64,000 bases of DNA from Amycolatopsis sp. FDAARGOS 1241 (GTDB taxonomy: Bacteria > Actinomycetota > Actinomycetes > Mycobacteriales > Pseudonocardiaceae). A model generated the notes under the pieces. That model searched no databases, was not told where the DNA came from, and saw nothing but the letters and a program-made list of their open reading frames with translations. Positions 43,969 through 53,356 of the stretch are shown in pieces. The stretch's first letter is position 1. Each line of letters starts with the position of its first letter. The stretch lies in assembly GCF_016889705.1 (NCBI RefSeq), contig NZ_CP069526.1:7637001-7701000 (forward strand). Reading direction: 5' to 3'. The translations under genes and the position numbers were made by a program.

Positions 43969-44571
43969 CTACCGGCCCGCACTGGCGCGCAGGTTCTCGA
44001 TCGCCACGTCCAGCGCGGCTTCCAGGTGCGCGGAAGAGCCCGTGGACAGCAGCATGAGCACGCCGCCCTGCAAGCCCGCCAGCAGCGCCGACGCCGCGCG
44101 GTCAGCATCGATCGACGCCCCAACCTCGCCGATCGCCTGCAGGTGCCGGATCCCCGTGGCCAGCTCCCCCAGCCAGCGCTCCATCAGCTGCGTCGACACG
44201 GCCTGCGCGCCCGGCGTGTTGCGGCCGATCTGCGACATCACGACGTTGAGCGGGCAGTGCTGGCCCTGCTCGGTGTAGTGCGCGACCACGGTGTCGCGCC
44301 AGGCCCGCCAGTCGGCCCACGTGTGCAGCGCTCGCAGGTACGGCTGCTGCGACCCGAGCACCTGCTCGGCTTCGAACTCGGCGACAGCCAGTAGCAGCTG
44401 CTCCTTGCCGTCCGGAAAGTAGTGGAACAGCTGGCTCTTGCTCGTGCCGGTGCGCGCGCGGACGTCGTCGAGCGTCGTCGCGAGCACTCCGCGGTCGCGG
44501 ATCTCCGCCGCGGCGCCTTCGACGATCCGCTGCCGCGTCGCGGCACCCTTGCTGGTGAGCGTGCGGGTCAC
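43969..44571 (-). CDS. TetR-family regulator
   Basis: 200 residues. HTH: RIVEGAAAEIRDRGVLATTL, DDVRARTGTSKSQLFHYFPD. The C-terminal domain (QGQHCPLNVVMSQIG, LQGGVLMLLSTGSSAHLEAA) matches the group with a TetR_C_6-like helical domain seen beside oxidoreductases. Probably in one transcript with ArsR and the LLM gene. Confidence 0.9.
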   Translation of the reverse strand: MTRTLTSKGAATRQRIVEGAAAEIRDRGVLATTLDDVRARTGTSKSQLFHYFPDGKEQLLLAVAEFEAEQVLGSQQPYLRALHTWADWRAWRDTVVAHYTEQGQHCPLNVVMSQIGRNTPGAQAVSTQLMERWLGELATGIRHLQAIGEVGASIDADRAASALLAGLQGGVLMLLSTGSSAHLEAALDVAIENLRASAGR

Positions 44572-44617
44572 GTGTCCTCCCGAGCCGTCTGGACCGACGA
44601 GTCCACTCTAGCCCGGA

Positions 44618-45163
44618 TCAGTACGCCGCGCCGCCGTCCGACCAGTTCGTCTCGCCGAAGTCCTCTTCGTCCCCGGGCGCCCGGCGCGGGCGCGGTTTCG
44701 GCGCTTCGGCCGCCGGCATGTCCTCCGGCTCTTCGACGCGTTCCCGGGCCGGCGCCGCGTCCGGGACGCCGTTCGGCCAGACGCGCGGAGAGGTCGCACC
44801 GAGGTACAGCTTGCCGAGGTCGTCGGCCTGGATCGACATGTCGAAGCTGTCGGAGGTGTTGCGCGCGAACACGTACTGGCCGCCGGGCCGCTTGTCGGTG
44901 ACCACGGTGGAGCCGTGCGAACGCCACCAGGTGACGACGGCGTCGAACTGCTCGCCGAACGAAGCCACCGCCAGACCGGTGATCGCGTAGGTCACGGAGA
45001 TCTCGAACCGTCCGGGCGGGCCGCCGTCGGTCGGGTCGGTGCGCTCCGCGCGGTTCTGGGAGAACAAGGTGCGCGACGCAGGGGCCGGCGGCGCCGCGAA
45101 CGCTTCGCGCACGTAGTCCTCGACCCGGTCGTGGGCCTGTTTCTCGGTGATCGTGGATTCCAT
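44618..45163 (-). CDS. hypothetical protein downstream of the DUF1023-type gene
   Basis: 181 residues, soluble. AHDRVEDYVREAFA at the start, FEISVTYAITGLAVASFGEQ and FDAVVTWWRSHGSTVVTDKR in the middle, FDMSIQADDLGKLYLGATSP before a Pro/Glu-rich tail ending NWSDGGAAY. No family recognised with confidence; proteins of this shape occur beside WXG/DUF1023 genes. It follows the broken hydrolase gene by 72 bp. Confidence 0.7.
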   Translation of the reverse strand: MESTITEKQAHDRVEDYVREAFAAPPAPASRTLFSQNRAERTDPTDGGPPGRFEISVTYAITGLAVASFGEQFDAVVTWWRSHGSTVVTDKRPGGQYVFARNTSDSFDMSIQADDLGKLYLGATSPRVWPNGVPDAAPARERVEEPEDMPAAEAPKPRPRRAPGDEEDFGETNWSDGGAAY

Positions 45164-45235
45164 GGTCCCACCGCCGGGGGGATCAGGCGACAGTGGTCAG
45201 CAGGACGGCGAGGGCGGCGAGCGCCCGGCCGCGGC

Positions 45236-47035
45236 TCACCCCGGTTTCCCCGCGATGATGCGGCCGAACCTGCGCAGCGAGGGACTGCCGTCTTCGCAGT
45301 ACTCGCTATGCGACGCGCCGGAGAGCCCGCCCTCGTACCACAGGCCCTTCGTGCCCGGCGCGGATTCGAAGACCTGCCAGCCGAAGCCGGAGCCGGCCGG
45401 GTCGGGGCCGAGCGCGACGTCGTGGCCGGGGAGGCCGACGTTGGCGATCTTGATCAGGTCGTGCTCGGCGAGGGTCGAGTGCACGTGCTGGGCCGCCTGG
45501 CCCTGCGGGACGCCGTCGAGGTGCAGCTGGTTCGCGGGTCGACGCCGGCACCCGGGCTCGCGACGAAGACGAGGTCGTCGGCGTTGAGGCCGCCGTCGCG
45601 CGCGGCGTGGCCGACGACGGTGGTGCCGTAGCTGTGGCCGAGCATGGTGTTGTGCGACTGCGAGCCGCCGTGCGAAGCGCGCAGGCCGTCTTCGAACCTC
45701 GACAGGCCGGCTTTCCCGTTGTCCGCATAGCTTTCACTGGCGGCGTCCCACAGTTCGCCGGGCGCGTCGTAGCCGACCCAGGTGTTCACGGACGGGGCCG
45801 GCGAGCCCGCCATCGTCGCCGACTACCACATCTTGTCCGACCGGCTGAGGTCACCGCCGATCTTCCCGAGTTCAGTGCCGGTGCCGGGCACGTAGGTGGC
45901 GACGTCGGTGGCCGTGCCGGGGTTTCCCGCGGCGAGCACGGCTTTGCCGTCACCGCCGGTGTCGAGCTGCACCAGATACGCCCGCGGTTTCCCGGGCCCG
46001 GTCGCGGCCAGGCGGGTGCCGATGTCGTTCAGACCACGCAGCTTCGAGTTCGCGGCGTCGCCCGGGTCCTTCTGCAGCCGTGCGATTTCCCGTTGCAGGA
46101 CAAGGCGGTTGGCGGCTTCGCGGTCCGTGACGGGCACGCCGTCGAGGTTGCGGACGAGGTCCGGGGCGTCACGCAGGATCGCACCCTGCGTGGTGACCGA
46201 CAGGCTGTCCCACCACGCGCGGTTGTCGCTCTGCACGGCCCCCGCGTCGGCCGCCTGCGCGAGCGAAGTGGCGTCCTGGTCGGTGATCTCCCCGTCCGCC
46301 GCGCGCGCGAGGACGGCCGCGAAGCCGGCGTCGACGTCCGCCGCCTGGCGGAGGATCTGCTCGACGCGGATCCGGTCGCCGCGAACGGCAGCCGGACCGG
46401 GCACGGTGCTGATCGAGCCACCGTCGTCGATGGCGAACCCGTTGCGCGCGGCCAGCTCGTCGGTGTCGCGGACGTCGGCGCTGAGGCGTTCGACGGCCGG
46501 CTGCGTCTCGTGCGCGGCGCATGGCGGACGCTTCGGCGACCAGCTGTTCGAGCCGTGTGGTCAGCGCGGTGCCGCGAACTCGCGCGGCCGTCGCCGCGTC
46601 GCCGGCCCAGCCGTCGAGGCGCGACATGCCCGCCACGTCACCGTCGGCCGCGAGCAGCTTGGCGCACCGGTCGTTCAGCCCGTCGGCGACCGAACCGATC
46701 GCCGCGGCGTCCCAGCGCCGCACGTCCCCCAGCTGATCACCACCCTCCGAGCGCAGGCCCTCGGCCGCCGAGTTCTCGGTACGGCGGTGGGTTTCGGCGG
46801 CGTCGTCGAGCCGGCTGCCGTACGCGTCGGTGTCCTTCGCCCACTGCCGGACGGCTTCACCCCAAACGTCGCTCAGCTGCGCCGCCGCGGAAACGCTCGT
46901 GCCACCCGGCATTCCGGCGGCTGTCCCGCTGAGCGGTCCACTCAGGTCCACCGGCCGCACTGCCGCCGCCGCGCGGTGCGCGCAGCTCGCCGACTCCCCC
47001 ACGCTCGCCGGGACGACCTCGAACCCCGCGCCCAT
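45236..47035 (-). pseudogene. DUF1023-type alpha/beta hydrolase with WXG-like N-terminal region, multiply broken
   Basis: From ATG 47035 (upstream GAAGGTGCGC): GAGFEVVPASVGESASCAHR, DVWGEAVRQWAKDTDAYGSR resemble WXG/ESX-type helices. Near 46510-46520 the frame shifts to HETQPAVERLSADVRDTDEL and ARNGFAIDDGGSISTVPGPA. At 45823-45825 a TAG stop follows SRSDKMW; the same frame continues MAGSPAPSVNTWVGYDAPGE and the nucleophile motif LGHSYGTTVVG. Near 45535-45545 it shifts again to ANQLHLDGVPQGQAAQHVHS and IKIANVGLPGHDVALGPDPA. Two indels plus a nonsense codon point to true decay. Confidence 0.82.
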
Positions 47036-47172
47036 GCGCACCTTCTTCCCCCCGAGTGCTCAGCCGACACCGTCCGACGAACGGCCCTACCGCACGGTTC
47101 CTGAGCCGTATCGGAAATCCTCATTGTCCGGAAAACGTCGCCTGACCTGCGCAATCAGCTCGTGATCGTATC

Positions 47173-47201
47173 CACATATGTGAACGTCAGTCACGTGACT
47201 G
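47173..47201. promoter_or_regulatory. two palindromes upstream of the sugar porter gene
   Basis: CACATATGTG (47173-47182) and the perfect 14-bp CAGTCACGTGACTG (47188-47201) are adjacent in the 456-bp gap between the DUF1023 gene and the porter. They lie about 290 bp before the porter start, so could serve either promoter. Nothing else is visible in this gap. Confidence 0.45.
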
Positions 47202-47491
47202 AATAGTTATCAGCCGGTGTATTGCCCACCGCTGGACCGCGTGTGAATGTGTACGGCGAAGTTCGCCGGAACGCGCCGGCGGGGATCAGCGGCTGAACGG
47301 CCGGCGACGGGAAAGGCGTTGCCGGCGGGGGAAACAGCCGCTTCGCAGTCCTGCGCTGCGGAGTTCCGGCGCGCCCGGTGCAAGCCAGGAAACACCGGCT
47401 ATTCGAGACCCACCCCGCTCGGCCCGACGGCGCTGGCCACCCCCCAGTGAACCGGACCGGCCGGCCAGCCCAGGAAAGAGACGGCTCGGCA

Positions 47492-48892
47492 ATGACACAG
47501 ACAGCCGCGGCGCGGCGGCCCATCAACAGGATCACGTTGTACTTCTTCGGTGCCCTCGGCGGCATCCTGTTCGGTTACGACCTCGGTGTCATTTCCGGTG
47601 TTCTGCCGTTCATCGGCAAGACCTGGAACCTGACCGGGTGGGACAAGGGCGTGATCACGGCCAGCATTTCGGTCGGCGCGATCTTCGGAGCCCTCTTCTC
47701 CTCGCGGATCAACGAGAAGCTGGGCCGGCGCCGCACGATCATGGTGGCCGCGGTCATCGTCATCATCGGCACGATCGCGGCGAGCGTTTCGCCGACGTTC
47801 GTCCTCCTGACCATCTCGCGGCTGGTGATCGGCGTCGGCATCGGGCTTTCGTCGTCGACCGTGCCGACGTACCTGTCCGAGCTGGCCCCCGCCCGCCTGC
47901 GCGGGGCCATGGGCGCGCTGAACCAGATCTTCATCGTGCTCGGCATCCTGATCGCGTTCCTCGTGAGCTACGGGCTCGGCTCGTCGGGCAACTGGCGGCT
48001 GATGTTCGCCGGCGCCATCGTCCCGGCGCTGATCCTGCTGGTGGGCCTCGTCTTCCTGCCCGAGACGCCGCGGTGGCTGCTCGCCAACGGCCACGAAGAG
48101 CAAGCGCGTTCGGTGCTGCGCAGCTCCCACGGCACGGGCGTGAACGTCGACGAGGAGATCGGCACCATCCGCGAGGTCATCCGCCTCGACACGGAGTCGG
48201 CCAAGACACGCTTCCGCGACCTGTGGGCCCCGATGGTGCGGCCGATGCTCGTCGTGGCACTGCTGCTCGCGGTCGGCCAGCAGTTCAGCGGCGTCAACGC
48301 GGTCAACGCGTACTTCCCGACGATGCTGATCGGCCTCGGCTTCGCCACGCAGGCGGCGCTGCTGTCCGGCGTGCTGCTGGGGATCACGAAGTTCCTGTTC
48401 ACCGCGTGGGTGGTCTTCGTCGTCGACCGCTGGGGCCGCAAGCCGCTGCTGCTGATCGGCAACGTGCTCATGGTCATCACGCTCGTCGCGGCCGGCTTCA
48501 TCGTGCTCGAGGTGAACGACACCACCACCAAGGGCATCCTGATGCTCGTCGCGATGGTGCTCTACCTGGTGGGCTACGAGCTCGGCTGGGGCGCGGTCGT
48601 GTGGGTCATGATGGCGGAGGTCTTCCCGCTGAAGGTCCGCGCCGCGGGCATGGGCATCAGCAGCGTGGTCCTGTGGGCCGCGACCGGCCTCATCAGCGCG
48701 ATCTTCCCGATCATCTCCGACCCGGGCGCGCTCGGGCTGGGCGGCTCGATGTTCCTCTTCGCGGGGATCAACGTGGTGCTGTTCGGCCTCACCAAGTGGC
48801 TGGTCCCGGAGACCAAGGGCCGCACGCTCGAGCAGATCGAGCTCGACCTGCGCGGCCGGCACGGTGCGCGCGCCAAGGCCGAGGCGGCCTGA
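47492..48892 (+). CDS. sugar porter, major facilitator superfamily
   Basis: 466 residues, twelve helices. Signatures: GYDLGVISGVLPFI, RINEKLGRRRTIM, SRLVIGVGIGLSSSTVPTYL, LPETPRWLLANG, QQFSGVNAVNAYFPTM, VDRWGRKPLLLIG, PETKGRTLEQIE. These are the canonical sugar-porter motifs (XylE/GalP/GLUT family); likely a proton-coupled monosaccharide importer. The start with AGGAAAGAG upstream is chosen over a longer in-frame extension. A strong terminator follows. Confidence 0.95.
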   Translation: MTQTAAARRPINRITLYFFGALGGILFGYDLGVISGVLPFIGKTWNLTGWDKGVITASISVGAIFGALFSSRINEKLGRRRTIMVAAVIVIIGTIAASVSPTFVLLTISRLVIGVGIGLSSSTVPTYLSELAPARLRGAMGALNQIFIVLGILIAFLVSYGLGSSGNWRLMFAGAIVPALILLVGLVFLPETPRWLLANGHEEQARSVLRSSHGTGVNVDEEIGTIREVIRLDTESAKTRFRDLWAPMVRPMLVVALLLAVGQQFSGVNAVNAYFPTMLIGLGFATQAALLSGVLLGITKFLFTAWVVFVVDRWGRKPLLLIGNVLMVITLVAAGFIVLEVNDTTTKGILMLVAMVLYLVGYELGWGAVVWVMMAEVFPLKVRAAGMGISSVVLWAATGLISAIFPIISDPGALGLGGSMFLFAGINVVLFGLTKWLVPETKGRTLEQIELDLRGRHGARAKAEAA

Positions 48893-48906
48893 CCCGGCGA
48901 AATTGC

Positions 48907-48950
48907 GACGGCCGGGGTGGGCGGGATCTTCCCGTTCCACCCCGGCCGTC
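48907..48950 (+). terminator. strong hairpin terminator after sugar porter
   Basis: GACGGCCGGGGTGG (48907-48920) pairs perfectly with CCACCCCGGCCGTC (48937-48950); the loop contains an inner CGGGA/TCCCG pair. CGGCTTTTCC follows. Confidence 0.85.
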
Positions 48951-49072
48951 CGGCTTTTCCGGGTCCGTTGGGAGTCCGTATCCGGGTCCACTTCGGACAC
49001 GATTGCCTTGTGCGGTTGGCACGGTGGTGATCACGGTGCTTCACTGCCATCAGGACGCGAGGAGGTGGCGGC

Positions 49073-49477
49073 ATGACCGAGCCGGGCCGGTTGCCGGGCC
49101 GGCACCGCCTGCCCGACGCGCCCGACGACGACGCCGACGGCCTGCCGCTCGTGCGCCCGTACGCGAGGTCGCGCGCGGCCGCGCGCGTCACCCATGACCT
49201 CGCGCTCGAGACATTGGTCTCGACCACTGAGCTGGGCCACCGGCTGAGCCGCCTGCTGCGGCAGCCGTACGGGAGCGCGTGCGAGCTGTGCGTGTCCACG
49301 GTGTCGGTCGCCGAGCTGTCCGCGTACCTCGGCCTCCCGATCGGCGAAGCGCGCGAGCTCGTGGACGACCTGGTCAACGAGGAGCTGCTGCACGTCCACC
49401 CGCCGGTCGGCGCGTACGACCCGAAGGCCCGCACGGTGGTGCTCGACCGCGTGCTCGACGGGCTCGACCACCTCTAG
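49073..49477 (+). CDS. DUF742-family protein
   Basis: 134 residues. LPLVRPYARSR near residue 25, CELCVSTVSVAELSAYLGLP, IGEARELVDDLVNEELLHVH and LDRVLDGLDHL match DUF742, the third component of actinobacterial conservons (cvn: sensor-like ATPase, roadblock, DUF742, small GTPase). None of the other conservon genes is next to it, so it is an orphan. RBS GAGGAGG. It precedes the PrnB-like gene by 21 bp. Confidence 0.8.
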   Translation: MTEPGRLPGRHRLPDAPDDDADGLPLVRPYARSRAAARVTHDLALETLVSTTELGHRLSRLLRQPYGSACELCVSTVSVAELSAYLGLPIGEARELVDDLVNEELLHVHPPVGAYDPKARTVVLDRVLDGLDHL

Positions 49478-49498
49478 CGCCCGGGTATCCTCGGCGCG

Positions 49499-50710
49499 GT
49501 GACGACTGCGCTGGCTCGGTTCGACCGGTGGATCAGGAACGAGTTCGTCGAGCACAACACCAAGCTCGAAGAGGCGTACTTCGCCGAGCGGCGCGAGGTG
49601 CTCGACGGCCGTCCCGAGCTGGACCGGATCAAGCGAGCCCTCGTGGCCGAAGGCGACCACCTGATCGGCGGCATCCTGGCCGAAGACGCGCTGCCGGTGC
49701 CAGAGCGTGAGAAGTACCAGTTGCTGGGGATGGTGGGCTACCACCTCGCCGCCTGCCGGAGGCACGAATCGGCCGCGGCGGACGCCGCGGCGCTCTCGGC
49801 CGCCTGGTCGCTGGCGCTGCGGCTCGGGTCCTCGCTGGGGGTGGCGCCGCGGTTCGTCTTCGCGCACCAGGCGATGTACAACCCGGCCGTCGGCGGGCGG
49901 TTCCAGACGTTCACCTCGCTGGAGGATGAAGCCGTTTTCCTCACCAACAACGGCTTGGGGGTCTTCGCGTACCAGCGCGCGGCCGCCGCCGTGCACCGGA
50001 TCACGGCGATCGGGGTGTCGAGCCCGTTCTCCGGGCACCTGCTGGAGGCGGCGCGCGTGGCGCTCGACGAGGTGCTGCGGTTCAACCAGGTGCTGGCTAA
50101 CTCGCTCGACGTGGACCGGTTCTTCTTCAACGTGCGGCCGTACTTCAAGTCGCACCGGGTCGGCAACGCCGAGTACCGGGGCGTCAACGCCGGCGACTTC
50201 TCCGCGATCAACGAGCTCGACGTCCTGCTCGGGCTCACGAGCCTGCGGGATCCCTTCTACCAGAACGTCTTGACGGAGAAGTACGCGTACGTCACACCCG
50301 AGGACCAGACGCGGCTGCGCGCGATCGGGAGTGAGGAACCGCTGCTCGCGCAGTTCCTGCGGGAAGCCGAGGCCGCGCCGAACCCGCAGCTGACGCGCAA
50401 CGCGCAGCTGTTCCTCGACGTCTGCCGCGCGCACGGAGCCGCCTACACCTACCACCACCACAAGCTCGTGCTGCCGTTCCTGGTGGAACCGGCGAAAACC
50501 GCGCCCCCGGGCCGGCTTTCGGCACTCACGTCGAGTGGCCCACCGCTCGACGTCGTCGTCTCCGGGCTTTCGCACCTGGCCGACCTGCGGTCCGCGCGGG
50601 ACCGGCCAGGCAAACCCTCGGCCCGGCACTCGCTCGACCGGCTGCGGGAACTGATCTCCGTGCACCCGGGTGACGACCACCGTGCGCCACTCACCTCATC
50701 GGCCGAGTGA
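49499..50710 (+). CDS. PrnB/DUF1864-family protein (IDO/TDO-like fold, possible haem enzyme)
   Basis: 403 residues. VRPYFKSHRVGNAEYRGVNA, GDFSAINELDVLLGLTSLRD, PFYQNVLTEKYAYVTPEDQT and LTRNAQLFLDVCRAHGAAYT, YHHHKLVLPFLV match, as far as I can judge by eye, the DUF1864 group containing PrnB, the pyrrolnitrin enzyme that rearranges chlorotryptophan. No tryptophan halogenase or other prn genes are nearby. GTG 49499 has no Shine-Dalgarno, but TATCCT lies about 10 nt upstream, suggesting a leaderless mRNA. Family assignment is moderate; function unknown. Confidence 0.6.
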   Translation: MTTALARFDRWIRNEFVEHNTKLEEAYFAERREVLDGRPELDRIKRALVAEGDHLIGGILAEDALPVPEREKYQLLGMVGYHLAACRRHESAAADAAALSAAWSLALRLGSSLGVAPRFVFAHQAMYNPAVGGRFQTFTSLEDEAVFLTNNGLGVFAYQRAAAAVHRITAIGVSSPFSGHLLEAARVALDEVLRFNQVLANSLDVDRFFFNVRPYFKSHRVGNAEYRGVNAGDFSAINELDVLLGLTSLRDPFYQNVLTEKYAYVTPEDQTRLRAIGSEEPLLAQFLREAEAAPNPQLTRNAQLFLDVCRAHGAAYTYHHHKLVLPFLVEPAKTAPPGRLSALTSSGPPLDVVVSGLSHLADLRSARDRPGKPSARHSLDRLRELISVHPGDDHRAPLTSSAE

Positions 50711-50900
50711 GCCGAACCGCCAGAGCGCACGGTGACTGCGCCTTGGTCCGAACCAGTGCAACCGAACACGGCGCACCGGGTCGGAATTGTTATCCGGGCG
50801 AGGTGGACAAACGCCGTGGAAAATGTCTTGTCGACCCGATCGGGTGAGGAACGAAAAATTCCACCGAAGCCTTGTTGATGAAGATCGACGACGGCGGCGA

Positions 50901-50940
50901 AAAACGGCCCCGCTTCCCCCGAGGGAAGCCGGGCCGTTTT
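50901..50940. terminator. strong bidirectional terminator
   Basis: AAAACGGCCC-c-GCTTCCC pairs with GGGAAGC-c-GGGCCGTTTT: a long stem with A and T runs at its outer edges. It lies between the convergent PrnB-like and DUF11 genes. 50711-50900 holds no gene. Confidence 0.9.
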
Positions 50941-50955
50941 CTATCGCAGGGGCGG

Positions 50956-51810
50956 TCAGCAGCTCAGCAGCAGGCTGGTGACGGCGCGGCAGGAGCGCGA
51001 CGCCTTGTCATTGGCCGCGTTGGGGTCAGCCGGCGAACTCGCCTGGCGCTGGGCCGTGGTCGTGAACGTGCCGATGGTCAGCAGACCGGCGCGGGCGGTG
51101 AAGCTCGCCTTGGCCGACGCGCCGGACGCGATCGACGGGACGGCGCAGGTGACCGTGCGCCCGGAAGCCGTGCAGTCCGCCGACTTCGCGAACTGCAGGC
51201 CGCTGGGCAGCGAGGCCTGCAGCTTGACGCCGGTGGCGGCGGCCGGGCCGCTGTTCTTCGCGGTGATCGTGTATGTGAGCTGCGAGCTCAGCACGCCGGT
51301 CGGAGCGGCCGTGAGGGACACCCCGACATCGGCGGAGTCCATGGCAGGTGTGATGGTGACGGCGGGGCCGTCGAGCGTGTCGAAGGCGTAGTTGTCGCCC
51401 ACGAACTGGTCCTGGAGGGTCACCGAACCGTCGGGCGCGGTGTCCTTGACCTTGAGGGTGAAGGTGACCGTGGCACCCTGGCCCGGTCCCAGGTCGCCGA
51501 CGCCCGCGCGGAGGCTGCTGCCCAGCACGCCGCACGCGACGTCGCACGACACCACGTCGACGACGTCGGTGATCGGCGTTTCCTTGCCGTAGAGGGCGGC
51601 TTTCGCGCCGGTGACCGTGAAGTCGCGGTCGTTGAAGAGGGTCTCGGTGACCGTGAACGTCTCGCCGCGCTGCAGGCTCGTCGCGCTCACGTCGATGGCG
51701 CTGCTCGGCGGGGCGGCCCCGGCCGCCCCGGGCGCGACGAACAGCATCCCGGCGGTGGCCGCGACCGTCGACAGAATTGTGATGCTGCGCCGGCGTCTTT
51801 GCTTGTCCAT
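50956..51810 (-). CDS. secreted DUF11-domain protein
   Basis: About 284 residues. Basic N-terminus MDKQRRRRSITI and hydrophobic segment TVAATAGMLFVAPGAAGA end at a signal-peptidase site AGAAPP. Two beta-sandwich repeats follow; the second (DVGVSLTAAPTGVLSSQLTY, TITAKNSGPAAATGVKLQAS) is the DUF11 pattern common in surface proteins. Four Cys residues may form disulfides, with a Cys at the very C-terminus. Role unknown, probably cell-envelope or extracellular. The start codon is uncertain by three residues. Confidence 0.8.
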   Translation of the reverse strand: MDKQRRRRSITILSTVAATAGMLFVAPGAAGAAPPSSAIDVSATSLQRGETFTVTETLFNDRDFTVTGAKAALYGKETPITDVVDVVSCDVACGVLGSSLRAGVGDLGPGQGATVTFTLKVKDTAPDGSVTLQDQFVGDNYAFDTLDGPAVTITPAMDSADVGVSLTAAPTGVLSSQLTYTITAKNSGPAAATGVKLQASLPSGLQFAKSADCTASGRTVTCAVPSIASGASAKASFTARAGLLTIGTFTTTAQRQASSPADPNAANDKASRSCRAVTSLLLSC

Positions 51811-51961
51811 GCGTCTCACATTTTCGTCCGAAGGTACGTTTTTCGATTTTTCGGGAAAGCTCGGGAAAAGGTAGCTGCACCTCCGTCGCCGGACGGGGCC
51901 CGTTCGTTACACGGGTTTTTCGGGCAGGCGGCGGAGGACAGGTGGAGACCACGCTCAGTGA

Positions 51962-53158
51962 TCAATCCGGCAGCAACGGCACCGACATCCCGGGGTCGTG
52001 GCCGAGCAGGGCCGCGCGGGTGATGGCCGAGCTGCCGAACCGGTCACGGATGCCGTCGACGGCCGAGTCGACCGCCACCCCGTCCTCGACGGCGAACGGC
52101 AGCACCAGCTGTACCGAGCCGTGCCTCGTCAGGTTCGAGAACGACACCCCGATCAGCGTCAGGCCGCGGTCGCAGACCAGCGATTGGGACTCCAGCAGCA
52201 ACTTCCGCGCGGCGGCGAGCAACGTCTCCGTGTGGTCGGTCGCCTCGATCAGCGTCCGCGACCGCGTGGCCCGTGTGAAGTCGGCGAACCTCATGCGGAG
52301 CACCACGGTCCGCGTCAGCCGTGACGCGCCCCGCAGCCGCCGGGCAAGATGGTCCACAATGGACACCAGCAGTTCGTCGAGCTCCGCCATCGACCGGCGG
52401 CGCCGGCCCAGCGCGCGCTGCGAACCCATCGACCGCCGCCGGCGGCCCACCTGGACGGGCCGGGGATCCCGCCCGTGCGCCAAGGCGTGCAGGTGGTGCC
52501 CCGCGCCGCGGCCCAGCATCGACACCAGGTCCACTTCGGGCAGTTCCGCCACCTGCCGCACCGTGCGGATCCCGCGCGAGCGCAGCTTCTCCGACGTCAC
52601 CTTGCCCACGCCCCACAGCCGTTCGACCGGCAGCGGGTGCAAGAACTCCAGCTCCCGCTCGTGCGGCACCACGAGCAGCCCGTCGGGCTTCGCGACCGCG
52701 CTCGCGACCTTCGCGAGGAACTTCGTGCGCGCGACCCCGACCGTGATCGGCAGCCCGACGCGCGCGAGCACGTCCGCCTTCAACCGCCGCGCGATCTCGG
52801 CCGGCGTGCCCGCGATGCGCCGCAGCCCGCCGACGTCCAGGAACGCCTCGTCGATCGACAACCCCTCGACGACCGGCGTCGTGTCCCGGAAGACCTCGAA
52901 CACCGCCTTGCTCGCCGCGCTGTACGCCGCCATCCGCGGGGGCACGACGATCGCGTGCGGGCACAGCAGCAGGGCCTGCGCGCCGCCCATCGCGGTGCGC
53001 ACGCCCCGAGCCTTGGCCTCGTAGCTCGCCGCCAGCACCACGCCGCCACCGACGATCACGGGCCGCCCGCGCAGGCGCGGATCGTCCCGCTGCTCGACCG
53101 ACGCGTAGAACGCGTCGAGGTCGGCGTGGAGAATGGGCCCTTCGGTCGACACGAACAC
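51962..53158 (-). CDS. dinB: DNA polymerase IV (Y family, DinB)
   Basis: About 398 residues. ILHADLDAFYASVEQ and LSIDEAFLDVGG carry the catalytic acids; VVLAASYEAKARGVRTAMGG is the finger region; PLPVERLWGVGKVTSEKLRS is the HhH region; VQLVLPF near the C-terminus fits a beta-clamp-binding motif. Translesion polymerase. GTG 53158 is used; GTG 53152 is possible. A LexA-type box overlaps this start region, so SOS control is expected. Confidence 0.93.
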   Translation of the reverse strand: MFVSTEGPILHADLDAFYASVEQRDDPRLRGRPVIVGGGVVLAASYEAKARGVRTAMGGAQALLLCPHAIVVPPRMAAYSAASKAVFEVFRDTTPVVEGLSIDEAFLDVGGLRRIAGTPAEIARRLKADVLARVGLPITVGVARTKFLAKVASAVAKPDGLLVVPHERELEFLHPLPVERLWGVGKVTSEKLRSRGIRTVRQVAELPEVDLVSMLGRGAGHHLHALAHGRDPRPVQVGRRRRSMGSQRALGRRRRSMAELDELLVSIVDHLARRLRGASRLTRTVVLRMRFADFTRATRSRTLIEATDHTETLLAAARKLLLESQSLVCDRGLTLIGVSFSNLTRHGSVQLVLPFAVEDGVAVDSAVDGIRDRFGSSAITRAALLGHDPGMSVPLLPD

Positions 53159-53165
53159 ATGTTCG
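53152..53165. promoter_or_regulatory. LexA (SOS) box at dinB
   Basis: CGAACACATGTTCG: GAAC-N4-GTTC with flanking C/G, as in actinobacterial SOS boxes. It overlaps the start codon region of dinB, which would block transcription initiation if the mRNA is leaderless or nearly so. Confidence 0.75.
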
Positions 53166-53356
53166 CATCGAACGCCGACAAAACTGGCCCGCTTGTCACC
53201 TGAACGGCGCAATCAAGCCAGGGGCACAGCGCTGCAACCCCGTTCATCCGTAGCTCACGGCGATCCCGCGTGTCGACCAGGACGGTGCCCGACTGCTGCA
53301 TCGCGGCGAGGATCCGGCGCCCACACCGGACGCCGGCCGCACCCAGTGGTCAGTGG

